7,308 nucleotides of DNA, from positions 36,597 to 43,904 of the forward strand of contig JAABYK010000634.1 of assembly GCA_011775825.1 (NCBI GenBank), written 5' to 3'. Both the position numbers and the translations under genes were made by a program. The notes under the pieces were generated by a model, which searched no databases, had not been told where the DNA came from, and worked only from the letters and a program-made list of their open reading frames with translations. Source of the DNA: Candidatus Zhuqueibacterota bacterium. GTDB taxonomy: Bacteria; Zhuqueibacterota; Zhuqueibacteria; Oceanimicrobiales; Oceanimicrobiaceae. Positions 1 through 6,268 of this stretch are shown here, in pieces; within the stretch, counting starts at the first letter, position 1, and the number at the start of each line of letters is the position of its first letter.

Positions 1-1782
1 GAAATGGTGAACTACCTGCCTCACTGTACCTTTAACCTCAATCCACGGGCGGCCAGCATCGATACGCCACTGCACGCCTTTATCGCGCACAAGCACGTGG
101 ATCACGTGCATCCGGACGCCATCATTGCGATAGCTGCCGCCAAAAACGGGGAACAACTCACCCAGGAGATTTACGAAGGCCAGATCGGCTGGCTGCCCTG
201 GCAGCGCCCCGGCTTTGACCTTGGACTTAGACTGGAGGCGATGTGTAACGCTCAACCGAACTTGAAAGGCATCATCCTCGGTGGACACGGTCTTTTCACT
301 TGGGGGGCGACGGCTAAGGAATGCTATGAAGAAACCCTCCGAATCATCCAAATAGCAACAGATTATCTGGACAAGCACGGTTCGAAAGCAGCATTCCGCG
401 GCCAAAACGTCGCACCAATGCAGGAATCAAGCAGACAGGATTTCGTAGCCACGCTCATGCCGCAGTTGCGGGGAAAGCTCAGCGCCGAAGTTAGAAAAAT
501 TGGACATTACAATGCCTCTTCCGAGGTCATGCAATTTGTCAATTCCAAGAGGGCAAAGGAGTTGGCCGCCCTCGGCACCTCTTGCCCGGATCATTTCCTC
601 CGCACCAAAATCTGGCCGCTCTTTATTGACTTTAATCCCGAAGCAGAGACTGTTGATGAGGTCATCGGGAGATTGGATTCACTCCTCCAGAAATATTGCA
701 GAGATTATGAGGCCTATTACCGACGATGCCGTCAAGACGACTCACCGCCCATGCGCGATGCCTATCCGGTGGTCATTCTTATCCCGGGCGTCGGGATGCT
801 CACGTTTGCCAAAGATAAGGCGACGGCCCGAATTGCTGGCGAGTTTTATGTAAATGCCATAAATGTGATTCGCGGTGCCACGGCTGTCAGCGATTATGTT
901 GCTTTGCCGGAACAGGAGGCGTTTAACATCGAATACTGGCAACTGGAAGAGGCCAAGCTAAAGCGTCAACCAAAACCGAAAAGCCTGGCAGGACGTATAG
1001 CGTTCATCACAGGTGGAGGAGGAGGAATCGGCAAGGCCACCGCGCGCCGGTTGTTGCAGGAGGGGGCCTGCGTGGTGCTCGCTGATATCGATGAAAAGGC
1101 CTTGTCCGAAACCGAAAGCGGGCTCAGGTCCGAGTTTGGACAGGACAATATACGAGGAGTCGGGTCGGATGTCACCGACGAAGCGTCTGTGATGCGTTCA
1201 TTTCAATTTGCTCTGTCGGAATTTGGCGGGCTGGACATACTGGTGTCAAACGCGGGTCTGGCATCTGCCTCGCCTATCGAAGAGACCAGTCTCGATTTAT
1301 GGCGAAAAAATATGGATGTTCTGACCACGGGCTATTTTCTCGTATCGCGGGAGGCGTTTCGCGTGATGAAAACTCAGGGGCGGGGAGGGGCGATTGTCTT
1401 TATCGGCAGTAAAAATGCCCTGGCTGCTTCGCCAAAGGCAGCAGCTTATAATACCGCCAAGTCCGCGGAAATACATCTCGCACGCTGCCTGGCCCTGGAG
1501 GGAGCCGAGTATGGGATTCGCGCCAATGCGGTAAACCCGGACGCGGTTTTGCAAGGGTCCAAAATCTGGACCGGCCAGTGGCGGAAAGAAAGGGCTGACG
1601 CCTATGGTCTGGAGGAAGACCAATTGGAGGAGTTTTATCGCAAGCGCAGCATGCTCAAAAGGAGCGTGCTGCCGGAAGACGTCGCAGAAGCCGTCTACTT
1701 TTTGGCTTCCGATCTATCAGCAAAATCTACGGGAAACATCATCAACGTCGATGCCGGCAATGCCGGTGCGTTCACACGTTAA
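1..1782 (+). CDS. rhaEW: Bifunctional L-rhamnulose-1-phosphate aldolase / lactaldehyde dehydrogenase (short-chain dehydrogenase), 5' partial
   Basis: This cytoplasmic fusion enzyme should cleave L-rhamnulose-1-phosphate into DHAP and L-lactaldehyde, then act on the lactaldehyde with NAD(P). The reading frame is already open at base 1 (GAA codon), so the Met at base 4 is internal. About 593 residues are visible; the family usually runs near 690-710, so roughly 100 N-terminal residues are missing. Counting from the Met at base 4, residues 1-125 are the end of a class II aldolase/adducin domain, with metal-ligand candidates H34 and H36 (HVH) and H95 (GGHGLFTWG). Residues about 328-590 form a classical SDR domain: cofactor loop TGGGGGIG at 336-343, SNAG at 415-418, and catalytic S469, Y482 and K486 in YNTAK. 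The linker at about 165-325 is typical of the fusion family. The gene ends in tandem TAA TAA stops. The fold assignments are firm. Lactate rather than propanediol as product is inferred from the lutABC neighbours. Confidence 0.93.
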   Translation, partial: EMVNYLPHCTFNLNPRAASIDTPLHAFIAHKHVDHVHPDAIIAIAAAKNGEQLTQEIYEGQIGWLPWQRPGFDLGLRLEAMCNAQPNLKGIILGGHGLFTWGATAKECYEETLRIIQIATDYLDKHGSKAAFRGQNVAPMQESSRQDFVATLMPQLRGKLSAEVRKIGHYNASSEVMQFVNSKRAKELAALGTSCPDHFLRTKIWPLFIDFNPEAETVDEVIGRLDSLLQKYCRDYEAYYRRCRQDDSPPMRDAYPVVILIPGVGMLTFAKDKATARIAGEFYVNAINVIRGATAVSDYVALPEQEAFNIEYWQLEEAKLKRQPKPKSLAGRIAFITGGGGGIGKATARRLLQEGACVVLADIDEKALSETESGLRSEFGQDNIRGVGSDVTDEASVMRSFQFALSEFGGLDILVSNAGLASASPIEETSLDLWRKNMDVLTTGYFLVSREAFRVMKTQGRGGAIVFIGSKNALAASPKAAAYNTAKSAEIHLARCLALEGAEYGIRANAVNPDAVLQGSKIWTGQWRKERADAYGLEEDQLEEFYRKRSMLKRSVLPEDVAEAVYFLASDLSAKSTGNIINVDAGNAGAFTR

Positions 1783-1796
1783 TAACCACCGATTCT

Positions 1797-1801
1797 GAGA
1801 G
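1797..1801 (+). promoter_or_regulatory. Shine-Dalgarno site for lutA (supports TTG start)
   Basis: GAGAG lies seven bases before the TTG at 1809. It supports a non-ATG start for lutA. The next in-frame ATG lies beyond the conserved N-terminal HTCLINEFYPGVG stretch, so using it would remove family-conserved residues. Confidence 0.6.
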
Positions 1802-1808
1802 ACGACCA

Positions 1809-2555
1809 TTGTCGGAGAAGCCTGAAAAAGTCCAGTTCTTTCATACCTGCCTCATCAATGAATTCTATCCTGGGGTGGGAATGTCCGTCGTGAACATCCT
1901 TGAGCGATTAGGCATCACGGTGGAAGTGCCCCCGGACCAGACGTGCTGTGGACAGCCCGCCTTCAACTCGGGATTCTCCAAAGAGGCCCGGGAGGTAGCG
2001 CTCAAAACGCTGGATATCCTTCTGGAGACGGAGGGGCCCATTATCGTGCCCTCCGGTTCCTGCGGCGACATGATCATTCACCAGTATCCTCAGTTGTTCT
2101 ATGATGACTCAAAAAGCCTGGCAAAAGTCAATGCCGTGACAGAACGATGTTATGAGTTCACTCAGTTCCTTGTCGATGTGCTGGACATTACAGATTTGCG
2201 GGTCCGGCTTAACGCGCGCGCAGCCTATCATCCTTCCTGTCATCTCCTTCGAGGATTGAAGGTCGAGAATCAGCCCAAAGTTTTACTGGAAAATGTCACC
2301 GGCCTTGACGTCGTCGAATTCCAGGATCAGGAAGAATGCTGTGGCTTTGGCGGCATGTTTTCCGTTAAGAATCCGGAAATTTCCGGCAGCATGATGAACA
2401 ACAAAATTGCTCATCTGGAAGCTGTCGGCGCAGACATGGTCATCTCCTGTGACATGGGCTGTCTCATGCATCTCGAGGGCGGCTTGCATCGCAGAGGGTC
2501 CCGGATCCAGGTTCGCCATGTCGCTCAGATCCTGGAAGAGGGGCTTGCATCATGA
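1809..2555 (+). CDS. lutA: L-lactate oxidation complex iron-sulfur subunit LutA (YkgE/LldE family, two CCG domains)
   Basis: This is the cysteine-rich (Fe-S)-binding subunit of the three-part LutABC system, which oxidises L-lactate to pyruvate without a flavin lactate dehydrogenase. At 248 residues it has about the usual family length. Two CCG-type cysteine-rich modules are visible: DQTCCGQPAFNSG at 43-55 with PSGSCGD at 81-87, and HPSCH at 141-145 with EECCGFGGMF at 175-184 and SCDMGC at 213-218. This is the pattern shared with heterodisulfide reductase subunit B and glycolate oxidase GlcF. The start is TTG, chosen because of the GAGAG site seven bases upstream and because the conserved N-terminus begins at once. 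It follows rhaEW by 26 bases, and its TGA overlaps the lutB ATG as ATGA, pointing to translational coupling. The family assignment is strong. L-lactate as substrate is inferred from the family and from the lactaldehyde-forming neighbour. Confidence 0.93.
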   Translation: MSEKPEKVQFFHTCLINEFYPGVGMSVVNILERLGITVEVPPDQTCCGQPAFNSGFSKEAREVALKTLDILLETEGPIIVPSGSCGDMIIHQYPQLFYDDSKSLAKVNAVTERCYEFTQFLVDVLDITDLRVRLNARAAYHPSCHLLRGLKVENQPKVLLENVTGLDVVEFQDQEECCGFGGMFSVKNPEISGSMMNNKIAHLEAVGADMVISCDMGCLMHLEGGLHRRGSRIQVRHVAQILEEGLAS

Positions 2556-3952
2556 CGCTATTTACGGAACGGGCAGCGCAAGCTCTAAACGACGGACATC
2601 TGCAAGTTGCCCTGAACAGGGCGACGACGCAACTAAAATCCAGGCGAACAGAGGCGCTTTCTTCGCTTGAGGATGTCGAGCAGATCAGAGACCTGGCACG
2701 CAATACGAAGCTGAACATCCTCAGCAATCTCGGCGACAATCTGCTGAAATTTGAAGAACGGCTGAAAGAGAATGGCGTGCATGTCCATTGGGCAGCCAAA
2801 AGTGAGGACGCCAACGCCAAAGTTGTTGAAATCGCCAAACAGCACCATGTCAAAAAGATTGTGAAATCCAAATCGATGGTGACTGAGGAAATTCGCCTCA
2901 ATGCCAGCGTGCTCCGGGCCGGATTCGACATCGTGGAGACGGATCTGGGGGAGTACATCGTTCAGCTTGCGGAAGATCATCCATCCCATATCATTGTACC
3001 CATTATTCATAAGACACGCGAGGACGTCGGCAGAGTCATGCAGGAACGATTAGGCGTTCCGTTTTCCGACGATCCTGAGGAACTGGCGTGGACCGCCCGG
3101 AGAAAACTTCGCCGGGAATTTCTCAATGCAGATATGGGCATTACGGGCGCAAATTTCGGAGTTGTGGAAACCGGCACCATCTGCCTCGTCACCAATGAAG
3201 GCAATGGCCGCATGGTCACCAGTCTGCCCAAAGTCCACATAGTGCTCATGGGAATTGAAAAGCTGCTACCCACGCTCGCGGATCTCGATCTGTTTCTCAA
3301 ACTGTTGGCCCGTTCCGCCACGGGGCAGAAACTCACCGTCTATACCACCCTGATTCATGGGCCTCGGAGAGAGGGAGAGGACGGTCCGCAAGAGGTGCAT
3401 GTTATCCTGTTGGATAATGGCCGGAGCAGGCTGTTGGCAGGCGAGCTGGCAGAGAGCCTCGCCTGTATCCGGTGCGGCGCCTGTCTCAATGTATGTCCGA
3501 TCTACAAGAATATCGGCGGACATGCCTATGGTGATACGTATGCGGGACCGATCGGGTCTGTTATCACGCCCGGTCTGCGGGGACTGACTGACTGGTCGGA
3601 GCTTCCGGCGGCCAGTACGCTTTGCGGCGCCTGCCGGGAGGTCTGTCCCCTGAGAATCGATATTCCCAGGATGCTGCTCGCTCTGCGCCAAAAGGCGATG
3701 GAGGAGCTAAGACAGCCCGCAGGCCTCACACTGGGAATGAAGGCATTCAGCGCAATCGCGGCGTTGCCGAGACTTTACCGGTTGGTGGCCGCAATGGGAC
3801 GGTGGCTGCTGAGACGTCTGGGGAAAAATGGCTGGGTAAGCTCTTCTTTCCTCCCCATAAGGAACTGGACCAAAGTCCGCGACCTCAAAACGCCGGCAAA
3901 AACGACTTTTCAGCAATTGTGGCAGGCAAGAGGGAGGAACGATGGAGGCTAA
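2552..3952 (+). CDS. lutB: L-lactate oxidation complex iron-sulfur subunit LutB (LUD domain plus two-cluster ferredoxin-like domain)
   Basis: This is the large subunit of LutABC, combining an LUD domain with a [4Fe-4S] electron-transfer domain; it probably acts at the cytoplasmic side. At 466 residues it is close to the usual 470-480. The LUD domain covers about residues 65-290, with KSKSMVTEEI at 105-114, ETDLGEYIVQLAEDHPSHIIVP at 129-150, NADMGITGANFGVVETGTICLV at 192-213 and IHGPRREGEDGPQEVHVILLDNGR at 268-291. The first cluster motif is C305, C308, C311 and C315 (ACIRCGACLNVCP). The second is C358, C361 and C365 (LCGACREVCP); having three cysteines there is what I expect of the family. 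A basic, partly hydrophobic tail at about 390-460 has no motif I recognise. The ATG overlaps the lutA stop as ATGA, with GAGGGG at 2538-2543 as a good ribosome site eight bases upstream. The 3' end overlaps lutC by 11 bases. Confidence 0.95.
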   Translation: MTLFTERAAQALNDGHLQVALNRATTQLKSRRTEALSSLEDVEQIRDLARNTKLNILSNLGDNLLKFEERLKENGVHVHWAAKSEDANAKVVEIAKQHHVKKIVKSKSMVTEEIRLNASVLRAGFDIVETDLGEYIVQLAEDHPSHIIVPIIHKTREDVGRVMQERLGVPFSDDPEELAWTARRKLRREFLNADMGITGANFGVVETGTICLVTNEGNGRMVTSLPKVHIVLMGIEKLLPTLADLDLFLKLLARSATGQKLTVYTTLIHGPRREGEDGPQEVHVILLDNGRSRLLAGELAESLACIRCGACLNVCPIYKNIGGHAYGDTYAGPIGSVITPGLRGLTDWSELPAASTLCGACREVCPLRIDIPRMLLALRQKAMEELRQPAGLTLGMKAFSAIAALPRLYRLVAAMGRWLLRRLGKNGWVSSSFLPIRNWTKVRDLKTPAKTTFQQLWQARGRNDGG

Positions 3953-4592
3953 CTTTTCCTCCGATTTAAAGGCCCAAATTCTCTCGGCGATCCGTAACGC
4001 CCGCTCTTTGGCTCGACTCACGGAGGCAAAGTCAGGTTTATCCGAGAAGCCCGTGGCATCGGTGCCCAGTAAAGGTGAGTGTCTCAACAGATTTAGGACA
4101 GAACTGGCGGCACTTGGGGTTGACACCTATTTCGAGGAAAAACCGGAAGCGATCCGGAAGCGGCTCGCATCGCTTTTGGAAGGCAAATCTATTCTGAGTT
4201 GGGACTTGGATCATCTTCCTTATGACGTCGGGGAGGTCTTGCAAGATCGGCTAGTTCTTTTTGGTCACGATGATGAGCAGGAGCAGGCCACTGCGGAGAT
4301 TGGACTCACCGGCTGTGATGCCGCGATTGCCGAGACAGGATCGCTTGTGCTCATTTCGGCAGAAGGTAAGCCCCGGACCGCCTCACTCTTGCCCTTTGAG
4401 TACATCGCAATCGTATCCCGAAGTGAGATTTATTCCTCCATGGGAGATTTTTTCGAAAAGCGGGGCGCTGACATTGCCGCCGCTTCCTATTTGAATATCA
4501 TAACCGGGCCAAGCCGGACCGCAGATATAGAATTGTCATTAACGCTGGGAGTCCATGGGCCGGGTAAGGTGTCGGTAGTGATTGGACCATGA
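3942..4592 (+). CDS. lutC: L-lactate oxidation complex subunit LutC (LUD domain protein)
   Basis: This is the third LutABC component, a stand-alone LUD-domain protein without iron-sulfur cysteines. At 216 residues it is a little shorter than the 220-240 typical of LutC. The N-terminal helix (about residues 8-30) is followed by the LUD core: GLTGCDAAIAETGSLVLIS at 121-139, RTASLLPFEYIAIV at 145-158, and the diagnostic ITGPSRTADIELSLTLGVHGP at 187-207, near the C-terminus as expected. The sequence parallels the LUD region of LutB, as is normal for the pair. The ATG lies inside the last codons of lutB (11-base overlap). It is preceded by a strong GGGAGGA site, whose GGAGG core sits only four bases from the ATG, so the spacing is short. 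The stop TGA overlaps an ATG at 4589 that could start rhaB. The role in L-lactate oxidation is family knowledge plus context. Confidence 0.93.
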   Translation: MEANFSSDLKAQILSAIRNARSLARLTEAKSGLSEKPVASVPSKGECLNRFRTELAALGVDTYFEEKPEAIRKRLASLLEGKSILSWDLDHLPYDVGEVLQDRLVLFGHDDEQEQATAEIGLTGCDAAIAETGSLVLISAEGKPRTASLLPFEYIAIVSRSEIYSSMGDFFEKRGADIAAASYLNIITGPSRTADIELSLTLGVHGPGKVSVVIGP

Positions 4593-4600
4593 CCGGAAAT

Positions 4601-4605
4601 GAAGG
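4601..4605 (+). promoter_or_regulatory. Shine-Dalgarno site favouring the internal rhaB start
   Basis: GAAGG sits seven bases before the ATG at 4613. The alternative ATG at 4589 has no recognisable Shine-Dalgarno site at a workable distance and would depend on ATGA coupling with the lutC stop. Confidence 0.5.
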
Positions 4606-4612
4606 CAGACAA

Positions 4613-6103
4613 ATGAACGCATCACACTTTGTGGCTTTCGATCTGGGCGCAGAAAGCGGTCGGACAATGCTTGGCACGCTCGCGGATCAAAGGTTGAGCA
4701 TCAAAGAAGTGAGCCGCTTTCCCAATGGTATGATTAATATTCTGGGACACTTGCATTGGGATATTTTTCGCTTATTTGAGGAGATGAAGCAAGGTCTACA
4801 ACAGTGTGCTTCGGAATTACAGGGCCGACCGGAGAGTCTCTCTGTGGATACCTGGGGAGTTGATTTTGCGCTGCTGGCAGAGGACGGTACCTTTCTCGGA
4901 CTGCCGTTTGCATATCGCGACGCACGGACGGAAGGCATGATGGCCGAATTTCACAAACTTGTTCCTCGCGAAAAGCTCTATGAAATGACAGGCATCCAGA
5001 TGCTGCCATTCAATTCCATTTATCAATTATATGCCATGTCGAAAGCAAATTCTTCTGCTTTACAGGCTGCGCATGATATCCTTTTTATGCCGGACGCGTT
5101 TAACTATCTCCTGACAGGAAACATGTCATCAGAATTTACATTCGCTACGACCAGCCAACTGTATAATCCCACTAAAGGGGACTGGGAGGATACGTTACTT
5201 GAGGCTCTTGGGATATCCAGAGCAAAACTGCAGAACATTGTGGCACCCGGGACCACCCTTGGCACTCTCCACGAAAGTGTGACGAACGATACCGGTCTCG
5301 AGCCAATCCCGGTCATTGCCTGCGCCAGCCACGATACTGGTTCCGCTGTTGCCGCCGTTCCGGCGACCGGCAAGGACTGGGCATACTTGAGTTCGGGGAC
5401 CTGGTCGCTAATGGGCGTTGAGATGACACATCCGGTTCTTACCGAGCAGGCGATGTCGTTCAATTTCACCAACGAAGGAGGTGTGGAAGGCACCTTTCGT
5501 TTCCTGAAAAATATTATGGGGCTGTGGCTCGTTCAGCAGTGCAAGAAATCCTGGGACCAGGATACTCCCATAAGTTATGAAGAGCTGACCCGGCTGGCAG
5601 AGACCGCTCCGCCATTCAGATCCATGATCGATCCGGACGCACCGTCCTTCTTGAATCCTCCGGATATGCCGGAAGCCATGCGTTTGTTCTGTGATAAAAC
5701 CGGTCAGGGCGCGCCTGAATCGCACGGGGAGATTGTCCGCTGTGCCCTGGAAAGCCTGGCACTCAAATATCGTGTCGTACTCGAGCAGTTGCGTCAAATA
5801 TATCCCCATGAGATCAAAACCATCCATGTTATTGGCGGCGGTGCAAAAAATGAATTGCTGTGCCAATTTACGGCAAATGCCACCGGTTTGCCGGTGGTCA
5901 CCGGCCCCACTGAAGCGACCGCGATCGGAAACATCATGGTACAAGCGCTGGCGATGGGGTATGTCAATTCACATGCGGAAATCCGACAAGTTATTCGCAA
6001 TTCGTTCGAGTTAAACAGCTATGAACCCAGAGAGAGCGAAAGCTGGGAACGAGCCTACGGCGGTTTTACCGATATGCTTGCAGAGGTTAATCATGCGAAA
6101 TAA
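4613..6103 (+). CDS. rhaB: Rhamnulokinase (FGGY carbohydrate kinase family)
   Basis: This cytoplasmic kinase phosphorylates L-rhamnulose with ATP to L-rhamnulose-1-phosphate, the substrate of the upstream aldolase. It is 496 residues from the ATG at 4613, or 504 from the ATG at 4589. The later start is preferred because it has a GAAGG site and because homologues begin directly before the ATP-binding FDLGAESGRT stretch (residues 9-18). Other landmarks are DTWGVDFALL at 79-88, ASHDTGSAV at 238-246 with probable catalytic base D241, SSGTWSLMG at 260-268, and the nucleotide-binding VIGGGAKNELLCQFTANATG at 406-425 followed by GPTEATAIGN at 431-440. The FNSIYQLYAM region (133-142) and DTWGVDFALL motif separate it from glycerol and xylulose kinases. 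It follows lutC closely, so lactate oxidation and sugar phosphorylation genes are probably translated from one message. All key FGGY motifs are present and no defect is seen. Confidence 0.95.
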   Translation: MNASHFVAFDLGAESGRTMLGTLADQRLSIKEVSRFPNGMINILGHLHWDIFRLFEEMKQGLQQCASELQGRPESLSVDTWGVDFALLAEDGTFLGLPFAYRDARTEGMMAEFHKLVPREKLYEMTGIQMLPFNSIYQLYAMSKANSSALQAAHDILFMPDAFNYLLTGNMSSEFTFATTSQLYNPTKGDWEDTLLEALGISRAKLQNIVAPGTTLGTLHESVTNDTGLEPIPVIACASHDTGSAVAAVPATGKDWAYLSSGTWSLMGVEMTHPVLTEQAMSFNFTNEGGVEGTFRFLKNIMGLWLVQQCKKSWDQDTPISYEELTRLAETAPPFRSMIDPDAPSFLNPPDMPEAMRLFCDKTGQGAPESHGEIVRCALESLALKYRVVLEQLRQIYPHEIKTIHVIGGGAKNELLCQFTANATGLPVVTGPTEATAIGNIMVQALAMGYVNSHAEIRQVIRNSFELNSYEPRESESWERAYGGFTDMLAEVNHAK

Positions 6104-6135
6104 TGCTAAATATTGTCTGAATGAAACCGCGTGCG

Positions 6136-6207
6136 TATCGTTCCCGTGGGCAGAAGCGGGAACCCACTCCACCGGACCCGGATTCCCGGTTGGTGTCGGC
6201 GACAATC
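6136..6207 (+). repeat. Degenerate palindromic intergenic repeat element (candidate)
   Basis: The 165-base gap between rhaB and rhaA contains a cluster of nested inverted repeats. GTTCCCG (6140-6146) pairs perfectly with CGGGAAC (6157-6163) around a 10-base loop. CGGGAACCC (6157-6165) also pairs with GGATTCCCG (6180-6188), eight of nine pairs, around a 14-base loop. An 11-base odd palindrome, TGTCG-G-CGACA, lies at 6194-6204. The order TTCCCG, CGGGAA-CC, GG-ATTCCCG matches the layout of the widespread dispersed repeats whose two arms read ATTCCCG...CGGGAAT, and one translation of this stretch (SFPWAEAGTHSTGPGFPV) resembles the usual spurious peptide from such repeats. The right arm is diverged. 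There is no T-run, so it is not a standard terminator. Only one copy is in the window, so the repeat identity is an inference from resemblance. Confidence 0.45.
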
Positions 6208-6253
6208 ATAAACGTTCTCGTGTAGAAGCCTGCAACCAAATCGATTATTAATT

Positions 6254-6260
6254 AAGAGAG
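6254..6260 (+). promoter_or_regulatory. Shine-Dalgarno site for rhaA
   Basis: AAGAGAG lies eight bases upstream of the ATG at 6269. It gives rhaA its own ribosome entry, in contrast to the overlapping or closely packed genes upstream. Nothing else I can assign lies between the repeat-like element and this site. Confidence 0.6.
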
Positions 6261-6268
6261 CAGTAACA

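Noticed and set aside
2464..2958. 164-codon minus-strand open frame spanning the lutA/lutB junction
   Set aside because: It is antisense to two well-supported genes, serine- and arginine-rich in a way typical of shadow frames, with no recognisable motif.
3464..3651. Possible missing fourth cysteine in the second LutB cluster
   Set aside because: The pattern of four cysteines followed by three (C358, C361, C365) is what I recall of LutB proteins generally, so it is not a defect.
3622..3969. 115-codon plus-strand frame overlapping the end of lutB and start of lutC
   Set aside because: It is out of frame with conserved Fe-S cluster and LUD sequence; its composition is that of a shifted reading of lutB.
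5408..5944. 178-codon open frame on the minus strand inside rhaB
   Set aside because: It lies wholly antisense to conserved FGGY kinase sequence, shows no domain, and has no gene-like context; it is a shadow of rhaB codon usage.
6113..6141. Sigma-70-like promoter TTGTCT, 17 bases, TATCGT before rhaA
   Set aside because: Only four of six bases match in each box, and the candidate -10 box runs into the palindromic repeat; such matches are expected by chance.
6140..6188. Rho-independent terminator after rhaB
   Set aside because: The hairpins are present but no run of T follows, and rhaA continues in the same direction in the same pathway.
6093..6251. Annotating the 52-codon frame as a gene
   Set aside because: The ribosome site is good, but the frame runs through the palindromic element and has no family resemblance beyond peptides mis-translated from repeats; kept as a finding only.
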